Shown here: piece by piece, positions 52,035 to 61,684 of the stretch
Numbering within the stretch: position 1 is the first letter of the stretch
Layout: each line of letters starts with the position of its first letter
Source: [Streptosporangium] indianense
GTDB lineage: Bacteria; Actinomycetota; Actinomycetes; Streptomycetales; Streptomycetaceae
Length of the DNA: 64,000 nt
Direction of reading: 5' to 3'
Assembly: GCF_021474405.1 (NCBI RefSeq)
Contig: NZ_JAKEIO010000016.1
Coordinates: 1 to 64,000, forward strand
Notes under the pieces: generated by a model
The model's input: only the letters and a program-made list of their open reading frames with translations
Database searches by the model: none
What the model was told of the DNA's origin: nothing
Program-made: the position numbers and the translations under genes

Positions 52035-52784
52035 ATGGCCGAGACCGCCTCGGTGCGCTGCCCGGCCTGCCGCCGCGAGCACCGCTACACGACACCGGCG
52101 TACCCGTGCGTGTGCGGCGCACCGGTCGCCCCGCGCCTGGACCGGGGCGGCGCGGCGACGCCCGTCTCGCACCGGGTCTGGCAGGACGACTGGGTGGCGG
52201 TGCGGTGCGCCTCGTGCGGGCGGCGCGGTGAATGGCCGCGCCCGGAGGTGGGGTGCGCGTGCGGGGTGGTGCTGCGGGTGGCGGTGGTGGAGGACGGGGA
52301 GAGTGCCGCCGACGGTGACGGCACGCCCGGTGCGGAGGTCGCGCCGGCCCCGGAGACCGACACGGTCCGGCCCGCCGCCCCGGCCGCGCGGCCCCCTTTC
52401 CCCTCCGTCACGATCCGTACGGCGCGCGACGCCGTCACGGCCACCGCCCTGTACCTGCGCTGGCTCGGCTACCGGGGTGTCCGCAGGGCCGACCAGCGTC
52501 CGCCCTCCGGCATAGGTCTGGCCGCCCGCGGTGTCGTCGCGCAGGTGGACCCGGCCGTACGCCCGGCGACCCTGCGGGACGTCGAGTGCCTGTGGCTCAC
52601 GGCCATGACGGAGTCCGTGGAGGGCGTCTACTTCTCCCTCGCCGGGTACGCGGACGACGCCCGGGCCCGCGCGGACGCCCTGGGCGTCGCCCTGTTCGTG
52701 CTCGACCTCACCGGCACACCGCGGCCGGTGAACGCCCCGGCCGACGCCCTGGCCGCATCCGGAACCGGGAACCGGGCCCCCTGA
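52035..52784 (+). CDS. Zinc-ribbon protein with restriction-endonuclease-like C-terminus
   Basis: A 249-aa protein, start ATG 52035 with GGAG. The N-terminal part has four Cys pairs: VRCPACRRE, PCVCGAP, VRCASCGRRGEW and GCACG, forming two zinc ribbons. After an acidic/Ala-Pro linker (about 85-125) comes an alpha-beta domain: DAVTATALYLRWLGYRGVRR, LAARGVVAQVDPAVRPATLR, LWLTAMTESVEGVYFSLAGY and LGVALFVLDLTGTPRPVN, which resembles the core of Mrr-type restriction-endonuclease folds, although the usual Lys of the QxK motif is not clear. Function unknown; possible nucleic-acid binding. Confidence 0.75.
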   Translation: MAETASVRCPACRREHRYTTPAYPCVCGAPVAPRLDRGGAATPVSHRVWQDDWVAVRCASCGRRGEWPRPEVGCACGVVLRVAVVEDGESAADGDGTPGAEVAPAPETDTVRPAAPAARPPFPSVTIRTARDAVTATALYLRWLGYRGVRRADQRPPSGIGLAARGVVAQVDPAVRPATLRDVECLWLTAMTESVEGVYFSLAGYADDARARADALGVALFVLDLTGTPRPVNAPADALAASGTGNRAP

Positions 52785-52812
52785 CCACGCCCGCGCCCCG
52801 CATACTCACCGC

Positions 52813-53319
52813 ATGCGCATCCGCCCCGCGACCCCGGCCGAACTCCCCGCCCTGCAGGACATCGAACGGGCCGCCGGTGCCCCCTTCCGCGACCTCGGCA
52901 TGCCGGAGATCGCCGACGACGAACCGCCGACCGCGCACGTCCTGGAGCGCTACCGGCGGGCGGGCCGCTGCTGGGTCGCCGCCGACGGGCAGGACCTGCC
53001 GGTCGCCTACCTCCTGGCCGAACCCGTCGACGGCGCCCTGCACATCGAGCAGGTCTCGGTCCACCCGCGTGCCGCGCGCCAGGGCATCGGCCGCGCCCTG
53101 CTGGCCCACGCCGCCGACCGCGCCCGCGAGGAGGGCCTGACCGCCCTGACGCTGACCACCTTCACGGAGGTCCCGTGGAACGCCCCGTACTACGCCCGCC
53201 TCGGATTCCGGCCCATGGCCGAGGCGGACCTCACGCCCGGCCTCCGCGAGATCCGCGCGGCGGAGGCGGCACACGGCCTGGACCTCTGGCCACGGGTGTG
53301 TATGCGTGCCTCGCTGTGA
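52813..53319 (+). CDS. GNAT-family N-acetyltransferase
   Basis: A 168-aa acetyltransferase with acetyl-CoA motif A in IEQVSVHPRAARQGIGRALLAHA (about residues 78-100) and motif B EVPWNAPYYARLGF near 120. It starts 28 bp after the zinc-ribbon gene, so the two may be cotranscribed. Acyl acceptor unknown. It ends 12 bp before the convergent acyl-CoA synthetase. Confidence 0.92.
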   Translation: MRIRPATPAELPALQDIERAAGAPFRDLGMPEIADDEPPTAHVLERYRRAGRCWVAADGQDLPVAYLLAEPVDGALHIEQVSVHPRAARQGIGRALLAHAADRAREEGLTALTLTTFTEVPWNAPYYARLGFRPMAEADLTPGLREIRAAEAAHGLDLWPRVCMRASL

Positions 53320-53331
53320 CCGGCGCGCCGC

Positions 53332-54918
53332 TCAGCCGTCGGCGAACCTCTCGCGCAGCTCCACCTTGCGGACCTTCCCGGACACCGTCATCGGGAAGGA
53401 GTCGAGGATCCGCAGCCGGGCCGGGACCTTGTAGTGCGCCAACTGCCCCTCGCAGAAGGCCCGGAGCTCCTCCAGCGTCGGCGGGTCGGCCGGGTCGCGG
53501 GCGATGACGCAGGCCAGGACCTCCTCGCCGTAGTGCTCGTGCGGGACGCCGACGACCTGGACGTCCTGGATCTTCGGGTGGCCGTAGAGGAACTCCTCGA
53601 TCTCGCGGGGGTAGATGTTCTCCCCGCCCCGGATGATCATGTCCTTGATGCGGCCGACGATCTCGACGTAGCCGTCCTCGCGCATGACGGCGAGGTCGCC
53701 CGTGTGCATCCAGCGGCCCGCGTCGACGGACTCGGCGGTCTTCTCCGGCTCGTTCCAGTAGCCGAGCATCACGCTGTAGCCACGGGTGCACAACTCCCCC
53801 GCGCTGCCGCGCGGTCGGGTGACGCCCGTCGCCGGGTCGACGACCTTGACCTCGATGTGCGGCAGGACCCGGCCGACCGTGCCGGTGCGGTGCTCCAGGT
53901 CGTCGTCCCTGCGGGTCTGCAGCGACACCGGGGACGTCTCGGTCATGCCGTAGCAGATGGACACCTCCGCCATGTGCATCTCCGCGACCACCCGTTTCAT
54001 CACCTCCACGGGGCAGGGCGAGCCCGCCATGATGCCGGTGCGCAGGGAGGAGAGGTCGTAGGAGGCGAAGTCGGGGAGGTTCAGCTCCGCGATGAACATG
54101 GTCGGGACGCCGTAGAGGGACGTGCAGCGCTCCTGCTGGACCGCGTCCAGGGTCGCCTTCGGGTCGAAGGAGGGGGCCGGGATGACCATGCAGGCGCCGT
54201 GCGAGGTGGCGGCCAGATTCCCCATGACCATGCCGAAGCAGTGGTAGAAGGGGACAGGGATGCAGATCCTGTCCTGCTCGGTGTAGGCGATCGACTCACC
54301 CACGAAGAAGCCGTTGTTGAGGATGTTGTGGTGGGAGAGGGTCGCGCCCTTCGGGAAGCCCGTGGTGCCCGAGGTGTACTGGATGTTGATCGGGTCGTCG
54401 CAGGAGAGCTCCTCGTACGTGGCGTCGGGGGTCGCCCTCGCGAGCAGCGCCTCCCAGCCCGGGTCACCGAAGTGGACCACCTCCCGCAACTGCGGGATGC
54501 CGCCGCGGACCTGCTCGACCATCGCCCGGTAGTCGCTCGTCTTGTGGCTGAGGGAGGCGAACAGCAGGGACACGCCCGCCTGCTTCAGGACGTACTCCAC
54601 CTCGTGGGTGCGGTACGCCGGGTTGATGTTCACCATGATCGCGCCGATGCGGGCGGTGGCGTACTGGACGAGCACCCACTCGGGACAGTTGACCGCCCAG
54701 ATGCCCACCCGGTCGCCCTTGGTGACGCCGCAGGCGTGCAGCGCGGAGGCGAGTTCGTCGACCGCCGCGCCGAACTCGGCGTACGTCCAGCGCCGTCCGG
54801 ACGGCACGTCGACCAGGACCTCGCGGTCCGGCCAGGCCGCCACGGCCCGGTCCAGGTTGGCGCCGATGGTGTCCCCGAGCAGCGCCGTCGCGCCGGTGCC
54901 GTGGCTGTAGGAGTTCAC
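53332..54918 (-). CDS. Acyl-CoA synthetase (AMP-binding, fatty-acid type)
   Basis: A 528-aa ANL enzyme activating a carboxylic acid to acyl-CoA. It contains the P-loop [18 protein letters not shown] (about residue 190), YGMTETSP (A5, about 330), [18 protein letters not shown] (A7/A8) and the catalytic Lys in [13 protein letters not shown] at the C-terminus. The [12 protein letters not shown] sequence [18 protein letters not shown] fits medium/long-chain ligases. GTG 54918 overlaps the TGA of the upstream ligase (GTGA), so the two are coupled. Confidence 0.93.
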   Translation of the reverse strand: MNSYSHGTGATALLGDTIGANLDRAVAAWPDREVLVDVPSGRRWTYAEFGAAVDELASALHACGVTKGDRVGIWAVNCPEWVLVQYATARIGAIMVNINPAYRTHEVEYVLKQAGVSLLFASLSHKTSDYRAMVEQVRGGIPQLREVVHFGDPGWEALLARATPDATYEELSCDDPINIQYTSGTTGFPKGATLSHHNILNNGFFVGESIAYTEQDRICIPVPFYHCFGMVMGNLAATSHGACMVIPAPSFDPKATLDAVQQERCTSLYGVPTMFIAELNLPDFASYDLSSLRTGIMAGSPCPVEVMKRVVAEMHMAEVSICYGMTETSPVSLQTRRDDDLEHRTGTVGRVLPHIEVKVVDPATGVTRPRGSAGELCTRGYSVMLGYWNEPEKTAESVDAGRWMHTGDLAVMREDGYVEIVGRIKDMIIRGGENIYPREIEEFLYGHPKIQDVQVVGVPHEHYGEEVLACVIARDPADPPTLEELRAFCEGQLAHYKVPARLRILDSFPMTVSGKVRKVELRERFADG

Positions 54919-56594
54919 CGGAAGTCCTCCTCGCGGTACTCGGCGTCCGAGCCGGCCGCCGTGGCCTCACGCAGCTCGATCCGGCGGATCTTGCCGGAGA
55001 CGGTCTTGGGCAGGTCGCCGAACTCCAGCCGGCGGATGCGCTTGTAGGGGGCCAGGGCCTCGCGGGAGTGCTCGAAGAGGACCTTGGCGGTGTCGGGGCC
55101 GGGCTGCCAGCCCTCGGCCAGCACGACGTACGCCTTGGGAACGGCCAGCCGCAGCTCGTCCGGGGCGGGCACGACCGCCGCCTCGGCGACCGCCTCGTGC
55201 TCCAGCAGCGCGCTCTCCAGCTCGAACGGGCTGATCTTGTAGTCGGAGGCCTTGAAGACGTCGTCGCTGCGGCCGATGTACGTCAGATACCCCTCGTCGT
55301 CCCTGGAAGCCACGTCGCCCGTGCGGTAGTAGCCGCCGGCCATCGCCTCGGCCGTGCGGTCGGCGTCGCCGTGGTAGCCGGTCATCAGGCCGACGGGGCG
55401 GTCGGACAGGTCCAGCGCGATCTCGCCCTCCGCCGCGCCCGGCGCGCCGGACACGGGATCGAGGAGTTCGACGCGGTAACCGGGGCTCGGCCGGCCCATC
55501 GAGCCGGTCTTGAGCGGCTGGCCGGGGCTGTTGGCGACCTGGACGGCCGTCTCGGTCTGGCCGAAACCATCGCGGATGGTGATGTTCCAGGCGCGGCGGA
55601 CCTGCTCGATGACCTCCGGGTTGAGCGGCTCGCCGGCCGCGACGACCTCGCGGGGCGGGGTGCGCAGTTGCGTCAGGTCGGCCTGGATCAGCATGCGCCA
55701 CACGGTGGGCGGGGCGCAGAAGGTGGTGACGCCCGCCCGGTCCATCTCGGTCATGAGACGGACGGCGTCGAAACGCGTGTAGTTGTGCAGGAAGACCGTC
55801 GCCTCGGCGTTCCACGGGGCGAACAGGTTGGACCAGGCGTGCTTGGCCCAGCCGGGTGAGGAGATGTTCAGGTGCACGTCGCCGGGTTGCAGCCCGATCC
55901 AGTACATGGTCGACAGATGGCCGATCGGGTAAGACGTGTGGGTGTGCTCGACGAGCTTGGGCCGGGCGGTGGTGCCCGAGGTGAAGTACAGCATCAGCGG
56001 GTCGTCGGCCCGGGTCGGGCCGTCGGGGGCGAAGTCCGCCGAGGCGCCGTGGGCGTCGTCCAGCGGCAGCCAGCCCGGCGGCACGGCACCGGCCTCGCCC
56101 GCGGCGATGCGGGTGTAGTCGCCGGGGACCTCGGCGAACTTGCCGGTGTCCGCCACGCGCGCGATGACGTGCCGCACCCGGCCGCGCTCGACGCGGTCGC
56201 GCAGGTCGGCCGGGCCCAGCAACGGCGTGGCCGGGATGACCACCGCGCGCAGTTTCATCGCGGCGAGGGCGGTGATCCACAGTTCGGCCTGGTTGCCGAG
56301 CATGACGAGGATCCGGTCCTCGGCGCGCACGCCCTGCTCCCGCAGCCACGTGGCGAACTGCGCCGACCGCACCGACATCTCCGCGAAGGACAGCCGGGTC
56401 TCGCCGCCGTCCTCCTCGACGAGGTGCAGGGCGGTGCGGGCGTTGCCGCCGGCGATCTCGTCGAACCAGTCGAGCGCCCAGTTGAAGTACTCGGGGCGGG
56501 GCCAGCGGAAGCCCTCGTAGGCGGTCGGGTAGTCCTCGCGGTGTTCGAGCAGGAAATCCCGCGCGTCGCGGAACAGCTCCGTCGCCGATGTCAT
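54915..56594 (-). CDS. AMP-binding acyl-CoA synthetase (acetyl/medium-chain type)
   Basis: A 559-aa ANL ligase distinct from its neighbour: P-loop [18 protein letters not shown] (about residue 190), [18 protein letters not shown] (about 350), [26 protein letters not shown] split across A7/A8, and the Lys in [11 protein letters not shown]. The pattern is close to ACSM-type medium-chain or benzoate ligases. ATG 56594 is led by AGGAGGACAG, an ideal site. It is divergent from a GAF-LuxR regulator, which may control both ligases. Confidence 0.92.
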   Translation of the reverse strand: MTSATELFRDARDFLLEHREDYPTAYEGFRWPRPEYFNWALDWFDEIAGGNARTALHLVEEDGGETRLSFAEMSVRSAQFATWLREQGVRAEDRILVMLGNQAELWITALAAMKLRAVVIPATPLLGPADLRDRVERGRVRHVIARVADTGKFAEVPGDYTRIAAGEAGAVPPGWLPLDDAHGASADFAPDGPTRADDPLMLYFTSGTTARPKLVEHTHTSYPIGHLSTMYWIGLQPGDVHLNISSPGWAKHAWSNLFAPWNAEATVFLHNYTRFDAVRLMTEMDRAGVTTFCAPPTVWRMLIQADLTQLRTPPREVVAAGEPLNPEVIEQVRRAWNITIRDGFGQTETAVQVANSPGQPLKTGSMGRPSPGYRVELLDPVSGAPGAAEGEIALDLSDRPVGLMTGYHGDADRTAEAMAGGYYRTGDVASRDDEGYLTYIGRSDDVFKASDYKISPFELESALLEHEAVAEAAVVPAPDELRLAVPKAYVVLAEGWQPGPDTAKVLFEHSREALAPYKRIRRLEFGDLPKTVSGKIRRIELREATAAGSDAEYREEDFR

Positions 56595-56667
56595 CTGTCC
56601 TCCTGGGTGCCGGACCATTGCCGGGCGGCTCTGAGCCATCGTGTAATCCGTGATGCAGGTCTCACTA

Positions 56668-56681
56668 CCCCCGAACGGGGG
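56668..56681. promoter_or_regulatory. CCCCC-GAAC-GGGGG dyad in divergent promoter
   Basis: A 5-bp-arm inverted repeat with a 4-bp spacer in the 125-bp gap between the ligase operon and the GAF-LuxR gene, flanked by TA and GTG. A candidate operator for the adjacent LuxR-type regulator. Confidence 0.35.
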
Positions 56682-56719
56682 GTGCGCCCGCACAGGAGCC
56701 GTAGTGAAGGGGCGATCAG

Positions 56720-57529
56720 GTGACGACGGACGCGTCCGACGCGGTCGAGATACGCGATGCGCTGCTGCGCCTGCGCCGGGGAACCGGCCTGCCCGTCGCC
56801 TTCGGCGGCCTGATGGAGGCCGGGCAGCGGATGCGCATCAGCGAACTGAGCGGCACGGCGACGCACGCCCTGCGGTCGCTGGTGGTGACGTCCGGTACCG
56901 GTCTGGGCGGCAAGACGGTCGCGCTGGCCCGGCCGTGCGTGGTGACCGACTACTCGGCGTCGCGGCAGATCAGCCACGAGTACGACGCCCCGGTCGGCGC
57001 GGAGGGGCTGCGTTCGGTGCTGGCCGTGCCGGTGGTGGTGCGGCACCGGGTGCGCGGGGTGCTGTACGGGGCGCTGCGCACCGCCCTGCCGCTGGGCGGG
57101 CGGATGCTGGACGCGGCCGTGGAGGCGGCGCGGGACGTGGAGCGGGCGCTGGTGGTCCGGGACGAGGCCCGCACCCTGACCGCCGCGGCCGGGGCGGGCC
57201 CGGGGTGGGAGCGGGTGCGCGAGGCGCACGCGGCCCTGCGGGCGCTGGCCACGCGGATCGCGGACCCGGAACTGCGCGCGGAGTTGCTCGGCGCGTGTGC
57301 GCTGCTGACGGACGAGTCGGCCGGGCCGCCCCGGGTCCGGCTCGCGCCGCGCGAGGTGGACGTGCTGGCGTGCGTGGCGGCGGGGGCGACGAACGCGGTC
57401 GCCGCGGAGCGGCTGGGCGTGACGCCGGAGACCGTCAAGGGGTATCTGCGGTCGGCCATGCGGAAGCTGCGGGCCCGTACCCGCGGCGAGGCCGTGGTCG
57501 CCGCGCGCCGAGCGGGGTGGTTGCCGTAG
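56720..57529 (+). CDS. GAF-LuxR transcriptional regulator
   Basis: A 269-aa regulator. The N-terminal 160 residues form a GAF-like sensor (VTSGTGLGGKTVALARPCVV, GLRSVLAVPVVVRHRVRGVL) and the C-terminal 60 a LuxR HTH (LAPREVDVLACVAAGATNAV, LGVTPETVKGYLRSAMRKL). GTG 56720 has AGGGGCGA upstream. No receiver domain, so it probably binds a ligand directly. It is divergent from the two acyl-CoA synthetases; such regulators often control adjacent acid-activation genes. Confidence 0.88.
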   Translation: MTTDASDAVEIRDALLRLRRGTGLPVAFGGLMEAGQRMRISELSGTATHALRSLVVTSGTGLGGKTVALARPCVVTDYSASRQISHEYDAPVGAEGLRSVLAVPVVVRHRVRGVLYGALRTALPLGGRMLDAAVEAARDVERALVVRDEARTLTAAAGAGPGWERVREAHAALRALATRIADPELRAELLGACALLTDESAGPPRVRLAPREVDVLACVAAGATNAVAAERLGVTPETVKGYLRSAMRKLRARTRGEAVVAARRAGWLP

Positions 57530-57733
57530 GTTTGGGGTGTTTTCCGTGATGCGTGTACGAGCGCTGCGCCGAGGGGTCCCCGCGAGGGCGCCGGCCCCGT
57601 CTTCCGGGGCATTCGGGAGTCCGGAGAATTCTCCAGCCGTCACATGTTGTTATTTCCCTCACGAGGCCGTCCCTCCGAAATTCAAAGAACTGTTGCCTAA
57701 TATTGGCCAGGACACGACACAGGGAGGGGAGCG

Positions 57734-60589
57734 GTGACCGCACGACGGGACTTCCAGGAGCCTCCCAGAAGCCGCCCCGACCAGGTCATCGGCCGGGAGG
57801 AGCTGTTCGCCTCGGCGCGTGAACAGCTCGGCCGAGGGGGCAGTGTGCTGCTCCACGGCCCGGCCGGAATTGGAAAGTCGACCGTCCTGCGGGCGCTGGC
57901 CGCGGATTACGGTGGTCCGGACCGGACGGTGTTGCGCTGCTCGGCGACCGAGTCGGAATCCCACCTGCCGTTCCTGGCGCTGGCCGATCTGTTCGGGCTG
58001 GTCCTGGACGACGTGTCCGGTGCGCTGCCCGGCGCCCAGCGCACCGCCCTGGAGTCGGCGCTCACCGGCCGCGGCGAGTCCACGCTCCAGCGCGACGGGC
58101 TCGCGCTGCGTCTCGCGGTGCTGTCGGCGCTGCGCGCCCTGGCCGCGAAGGGCCCGGTGCTCGTGGTCGCCGACGATCTGCAGTGGCTGGACGCCGCCAG
58201 TGCGGAACTGCTCGGCTTCGCGGCCCGCCGGCTGGGTGACACGCCCGTGCAGATGCTGTGCGCTGTGCGGACCGAGGGCCAGGAGTACGACCGCCACCTG
58301 CCCGCGTCCCCGCCGGACACGCTCGCCGTGCGGCTGGGCCCGCTGAACCGCACGCAGGTCTCCACGCTGCTCGACCACCGCGGCTACACCCCTCTGTCCC
58401 GGTCCACGATCCGCGACATCCACCGCACCAGCGGCGGCAACCCGCTCTTCGCGCTGGAGCTGGGCCGGGCCCTGGCCGAGAGCCCCGCCCGGCCGCGCCC
58501 GGGCGAACCGCTGCCGGTGCCCACCTCGCTGCGGGCCCTGGTGCTGAGCCGGCTGGAGATGCTGTCGGACGAGGCACGCCGCACCCTCCTGGTGGCCAGC
58601 GCCGGTGCCCGTCCCACCGTGGCGCTGCTGCACGCGGCCGGGCGGGAGCACGCCGAGGCCGAGACGGCCCAGGCGGCGGCTCTGGGACTGCTGGCCACGG
58701 ACACGGAGGCGCCGGCCCTGCGGTTCGCGCATCCGCTGATCTCGGCCGCCCTCTACGCGGAGGCCCCGGCGCAGGAGCGGCGGGCGGTGCACGCCGCGCT
58801 GTCCACGGCGGCCTCCGACCCCATCGAGCGGGCCCGCCACCTGGCCCTGGCGACCACCGGCACCGACCCGGAGGTCGCCACCCGGCTCGCCGAGGCCGGT
58901 GCGCTGGCCCGGGACCGCGGGGCCCCGTCCGTCGCCGCCTCGCTCGGGCTGCTGTCCGCCCGGCACACCCCGGCCGACAGCACCCCCGGCCCCGACGAGC
59001 GGCGTCTGCAGGCCGCGGAGGACGCGATCACCGCCGGTGAGGCCGATCTCGCCCGGGACATCGCACGCGACGTACTGACGCGTGCCACCGTGCCGGCCGA
59101 GCGGGTCCGGGCCTGGATGGTGGTCATCGAGGCGGCCGGCCAGGCCCTCGGCGAGGTCGACGCCGTCTTCCCGCAGGTCCTGGCCGACGCGGGCGACGAC
59201 CCGTGCCTGCTCGCCCAGGTCCACTACCAGCTGGCCTGGCGCGGTCTGGTCGTCGAGGGCGACTTCGCCGAGGCCCGGCAGGAGGCCGCGCACGCGGCGG
59301 AGCTGGCCGCACGGGGCGGGGACCGGCGCACCGAGCTCATGGCACTGTCCTTCCAGGCCTCCACCGAGACCCTGATGGGCCACCCGGACGCCCCCGTGAC
59401 CGTGAAACGGGCCCTCAAGGAGCCCCAGGACCCCTACGTGGCCTGCCACCACAACGGTGCCGGGTCGGCCCGGTTCCGCTGGCTGATCATGAGCGACCAG
59501 CTGCCCGAGGCGCGGGCGACCATCACCGCGCTGCTGCGCGAGGTGCGGCGGCGCGGCATGGTCGAGAGCGAGGTGCACTTCCTGCGCTTCCTCGCCGACA
59601 CCGAGCTGCGCTCCGGGCACTGCGGACGGGCCCTGGACCTGGCCCGTGAGAGTCTGCGGCTGGCCCGGGACTCCGGGATAGGCGAAGGCGCCTCCGCCAT
59701 GCTCGCCTCCCTCGCGGAGGCCTCGGCCGGGGACGTCGAGCGGGCCCTGGCCCTGGCCCGGGAGGCGGCGGACCACGCGGAGGTCGACGGCGACCAGATG
59801 TACCTGTCCCGGGCCCTCGCGGCGCTGGGCTACGCCCAGTTGGTGGCCGGCGACCCGGCCGCCACCGTCCGTTCGCTGCGCCGGGTGCGGGAGCTGGAGC
59901 AGGGCCTCGGCATCAACGACCCCGGGCGCGGCCGCTGGCACGGCGACCTCGCCGAGGCCCTGGTCCGCATCGGCGAGCCGGGAGAGGCCCAGGACGTCAT
60001 CGACACCACCCGGACGCACGCGCTGCGGCTGGGCCGGCAGAGCGTCCTGGCCGTCCTGGACCGGGCCGAGGCGCTGGTGCGGGCGGCACGGGGAGACCAC
60101 GAGGCCGCCGTCGCCCGGCTGACGTCCGTGCAGGACCGGCTCGGTCGGCTCGGCTACGGCCTGGAGGAGGCGCGGGCCGCCTTCGCCCTGGCCCGCCTGC
60201 GCGCCCAGGCGGCCGCCTCCCCCCGCCCGGGGGCCAGGCCCCTGCCGGGAGGACCCGCGTCGTACGACGAGGCCGCACGGCTGTTCCGGCGCTGCCGCGC
60301 GCTGCCCTGGCTGCGGCAGGTCGACGCGGCCGCCACCGCGGGACCCACGGCGGTGGCACCGGCCGCCACCGCGCCGCCCGCCGCCCTGGACGCGCTGGAG
60401 GGCCTCGCCGCGATGGAGCGTCAGGTCGCCTCGCTGGTGATGGAGGGCGCGACCAACCGGGAGATCGCGGCCCGTCTGTTCATCAGCGTCAAGACGGTCG
60501 AGGCGACCCTCACCCGGGTCTACCGCAAGCTCGGGATCCGCTCCCGGGTTGACATCGTCCGGCTGGCCGCGGGCCGCCGCCCGAGCTGA
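57734..60589 (+). CDS. LuxR-family large ATP-binding (LAL) regulator
   Basis: A 951-aa STAND-type activator. The AAA/NACHT-like module (residues 20-300) has Walker A LHGPAGIGKSTVLRAL near 42 and Walker B VLVVADDLQWLDAAS near 145; an alpha-helical TPR-like region follows (400-830), and the C-terminal LuxR HTH is MEGATNREIAARLFIS with VKTVEATLTRVYRKLGI. GTG 57734 has GGGAGGGGAG upstream. The 204-bp leader is locally AT-richer (TAATAT at about 57697). It lies directly upstream of a trypsin gene and is a likely activator of it. A 991-codon antisense frame is a shadow. Confidence 0.93.
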   Translation: MTARRDFQEPPRSRPDQVIGREELFASAREQLGRGGSVLLHGPAGIGKSTVLRALAADYGGPDRTVLRCSATESESHLPFLALADLFGLVLDDVSGALPGAQRTALESALTGRGESTLQRDGLALRLAVLSALRALAAKGPVLVVADDLQWLDAASAELLGFAARRLGDTPVQMLCAVRTEGQEYDRHLPASPPDTLAVRLGPLNRTQVSTLLDHRGYTPLSRSTIRDIHRTSGGNPLFALELGRALAESPARPRPGEPLPVPTSLRALVLSRLEMLSDEARRTLLVASAGARPTVALLHAAGREHAEAETAQAAALGLLATDTEAPALRFAHPLISAALYAEAPAQERRAVHAALSTAASDPIERARHLALATTGTDPEVATRLAEAGALARDRGAPSVAASLGLLSARHTPADSTPGPDERRLQAAEDAITAGEADLARDIARDVLTRATVPAERVRAWMVVIEAAGQALGEVDAVFPQVLADAGDDPCLLAQVHYQLAWRGLVVEGDFAEARQEAAHAAELAARGGDRRTELMALSFQASTETLMGHPDAPVTVKRALKEPQDPYVACHHNGAGSARFRWLIMSDQLPEARATITALLREVRRRGMVESEVHFLRFLADTELRSGHCGRALDLARESLRLARDSGIGEGASAMLASLAEASAGDVERALALAREAADHAEVDGDQMYLSRALAALGYAQLVAGDPAATVRSLRRVRELEQGLGINDPGRGRWHGDLAEALVRIGEPGEAQDVIDTTRTHALRLGRQSVLAVLDRAEALVRAARGDHEAAVARLTSVQDRLGRLGYGLEEARAAFALARLRAQAAASPRPGARPLPGGPASYDEAARLFRRCRALPWLRQVDAAATAGPTAVAPAATAPPAALDALEGLAAMERQVASLVMEGATNREIAARLFISVKTVEATLTRVYRKLGIRSRVDIVRLAAGRRPS

Positions 60590-60632
60590 CCCACCTGGGT
60601 TTACGGGACCCGACCGAGGGTTATCCCTGCCC

Positions 60633-60685
60633 AACTCCCTTAGGGGGTTCCCTCATTGGGGGCGCTCCCCGTGGGGCTCTAGCTT
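60633..60685 (+). promoter_or_regulatory. Candidate trypsin promoter with upstream inverted repeat
   Basis: TTGGGG (60656-60661), 18 nt, TAGCTT (60680-60685) is a possible promoter. Just upstream, AACTCCC-TTA-GGGGGTT (60633-60649) is a 7-bp-arm dyad with one mismatch, positioned as an activator site would be. The adjacent LAL regulator is the obvious candidate protein. Confidence 0.45.
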
Positions 60686-60791
60686 GGGGGCGTGCCGCTC
60701 GCCGGGCACACGGAGATCCGAACAATGGCGTCAGGGTCCCCGTGCTCCACCACCCGCGCGACCCCCCACCGGCAACTCCCCAAGGAGACCC

Positions 60792-61583
60792 ATGTTCGGG
60801 CTCAACGCTGCCAGGAAGCTCGCCGCCGTCGCCGCGGCGACCGCTGCCGCCGCCACGACCGCGCTGCTCGCCGCCCCCTCGGCCGTCGCCGCACCCCAGC
60901 CGATCGTCGGGGGCACCACGACGACGACGTCCGCGTACCCGTTCGTCATGCAGATCACGGACGCCTCGCAGAACCAGTTCTGCGGCGGCACGCTGGTCTC
61001 GCCGACGAAGGTCGTCACCGCCGCGCACTGCATGGTCGGCGAGTCCACGAGCAGCGTGCGCGTCGTCGGCGGCCGCACCTACCTCAACGGCACCAACGGC
61101 ACGGTCAGCAGAGTCAGCAGAATATGGATCCACCCGAGCTACACCGACGTCTCCCGCGGCGACGACGTGGCCGTGCTGACGCTGTCGACGTCCATGCCGT
61201 ACACCCCGGCGAAGTACGTCTCCGCCTCCCAGACCTCGGCGTACGCGGCCGGCACCACCGCCCGCATCCTCGGCTGGGGCACCACGGCCTCGAACGGCAG
61301 CTCCTCCAACCAGCTGCGCACCGCGACCGTACCGACCGTGTCCGACTCCAGTTGCGGAAGCTCCTACGGCTCCGACTACGTGAAGAGCGACATGGTGTGC
61401 GCCGGATACACCTCCGGTGGCGTGGACACCTGCCAGGGCGACAGCGGCGGCCCCCTGCTCATCGGGGGCGTCCTGGCAGGCATCACTTCCTGGGGCGAAG
61501 GCTGCGCCCAGGCCGGTTACCCGGGCGTCTACACCCGGCTGACCACCTTCTCCAACCTGGTCACGACGCAGGTCAACTCCTGA
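60792..61583 (+). CDS. Secreted trypsin-like serine protease (S1A)
   Basis: A 263-aa preproenzyme. Signal peptide with Ala-rich core (KLAAVAAATAAAATTALLAA), a short propeptide, and a mature N-terminus IVGG. The triad is His in VTAAHCMVG, Asp in RGDDVAVLTL and Ser in CQGDSGGPLL; the Asp six residues before the active Ser (DTCQGDS) defines trypsin specificity for Arg/Lys. ATG 60792 follows AAGGAGACCC. It is exported, and transcription probably depends on the upstream LAL regulator. It is close in layout to S. griseus trypsin (SprT). Confidence 0.96.
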   Translation: MFGLNAARKLAAVAAATAAAATTALLAAPSAVAAPQPIVGGTTTTTSAYPFVMQITDASQNQFCGGTLVSPTKVVTAAHCMVGESTSSVRVVGGRTYLNGTNGTVSRVSRIWIHPSYTDVSRGDDVAVLTLSTSMPYTPAKYVSASQTSAYAAGTTARILGWGTTASNGSSSNQLRTATVPTVSDSSCGSSYGSDYVKSDMVCAGYTSGGVDTCQGDSGGPLLIGGVLAGITSWGEGCAQAGYPGVYTRLTTFSNLVTTQVNS

Positions 61584-61622
61584 CCGCACACTGACTCCTG
61601 AGTACCCCTCAGGTGCAAGACC

Positions 61623-61665
61623 AGGGGGCGTTGGGGGCCTCCACGAGCGGCCCGCAACGCCCCCT
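61623..61665. terminator. Bidirectional terminator
   Basis: An 11-bp stem AGGGGGCGTTG / CAACGCCCCCT (61623-61633 with 61655-61665) with an inner GGGCC/GGCCC pairing, between the convergent trypsin and glycosylase genes. Confidence 0.85.
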
Positions 61666-61684
61666 CTCCATGTCGCCGGGCGTC

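Noticed and set aside
57659..60634. 991-codon minus-strand open frame
   Set aside because: Shadow of the LAL regulator; no recognisable motif.
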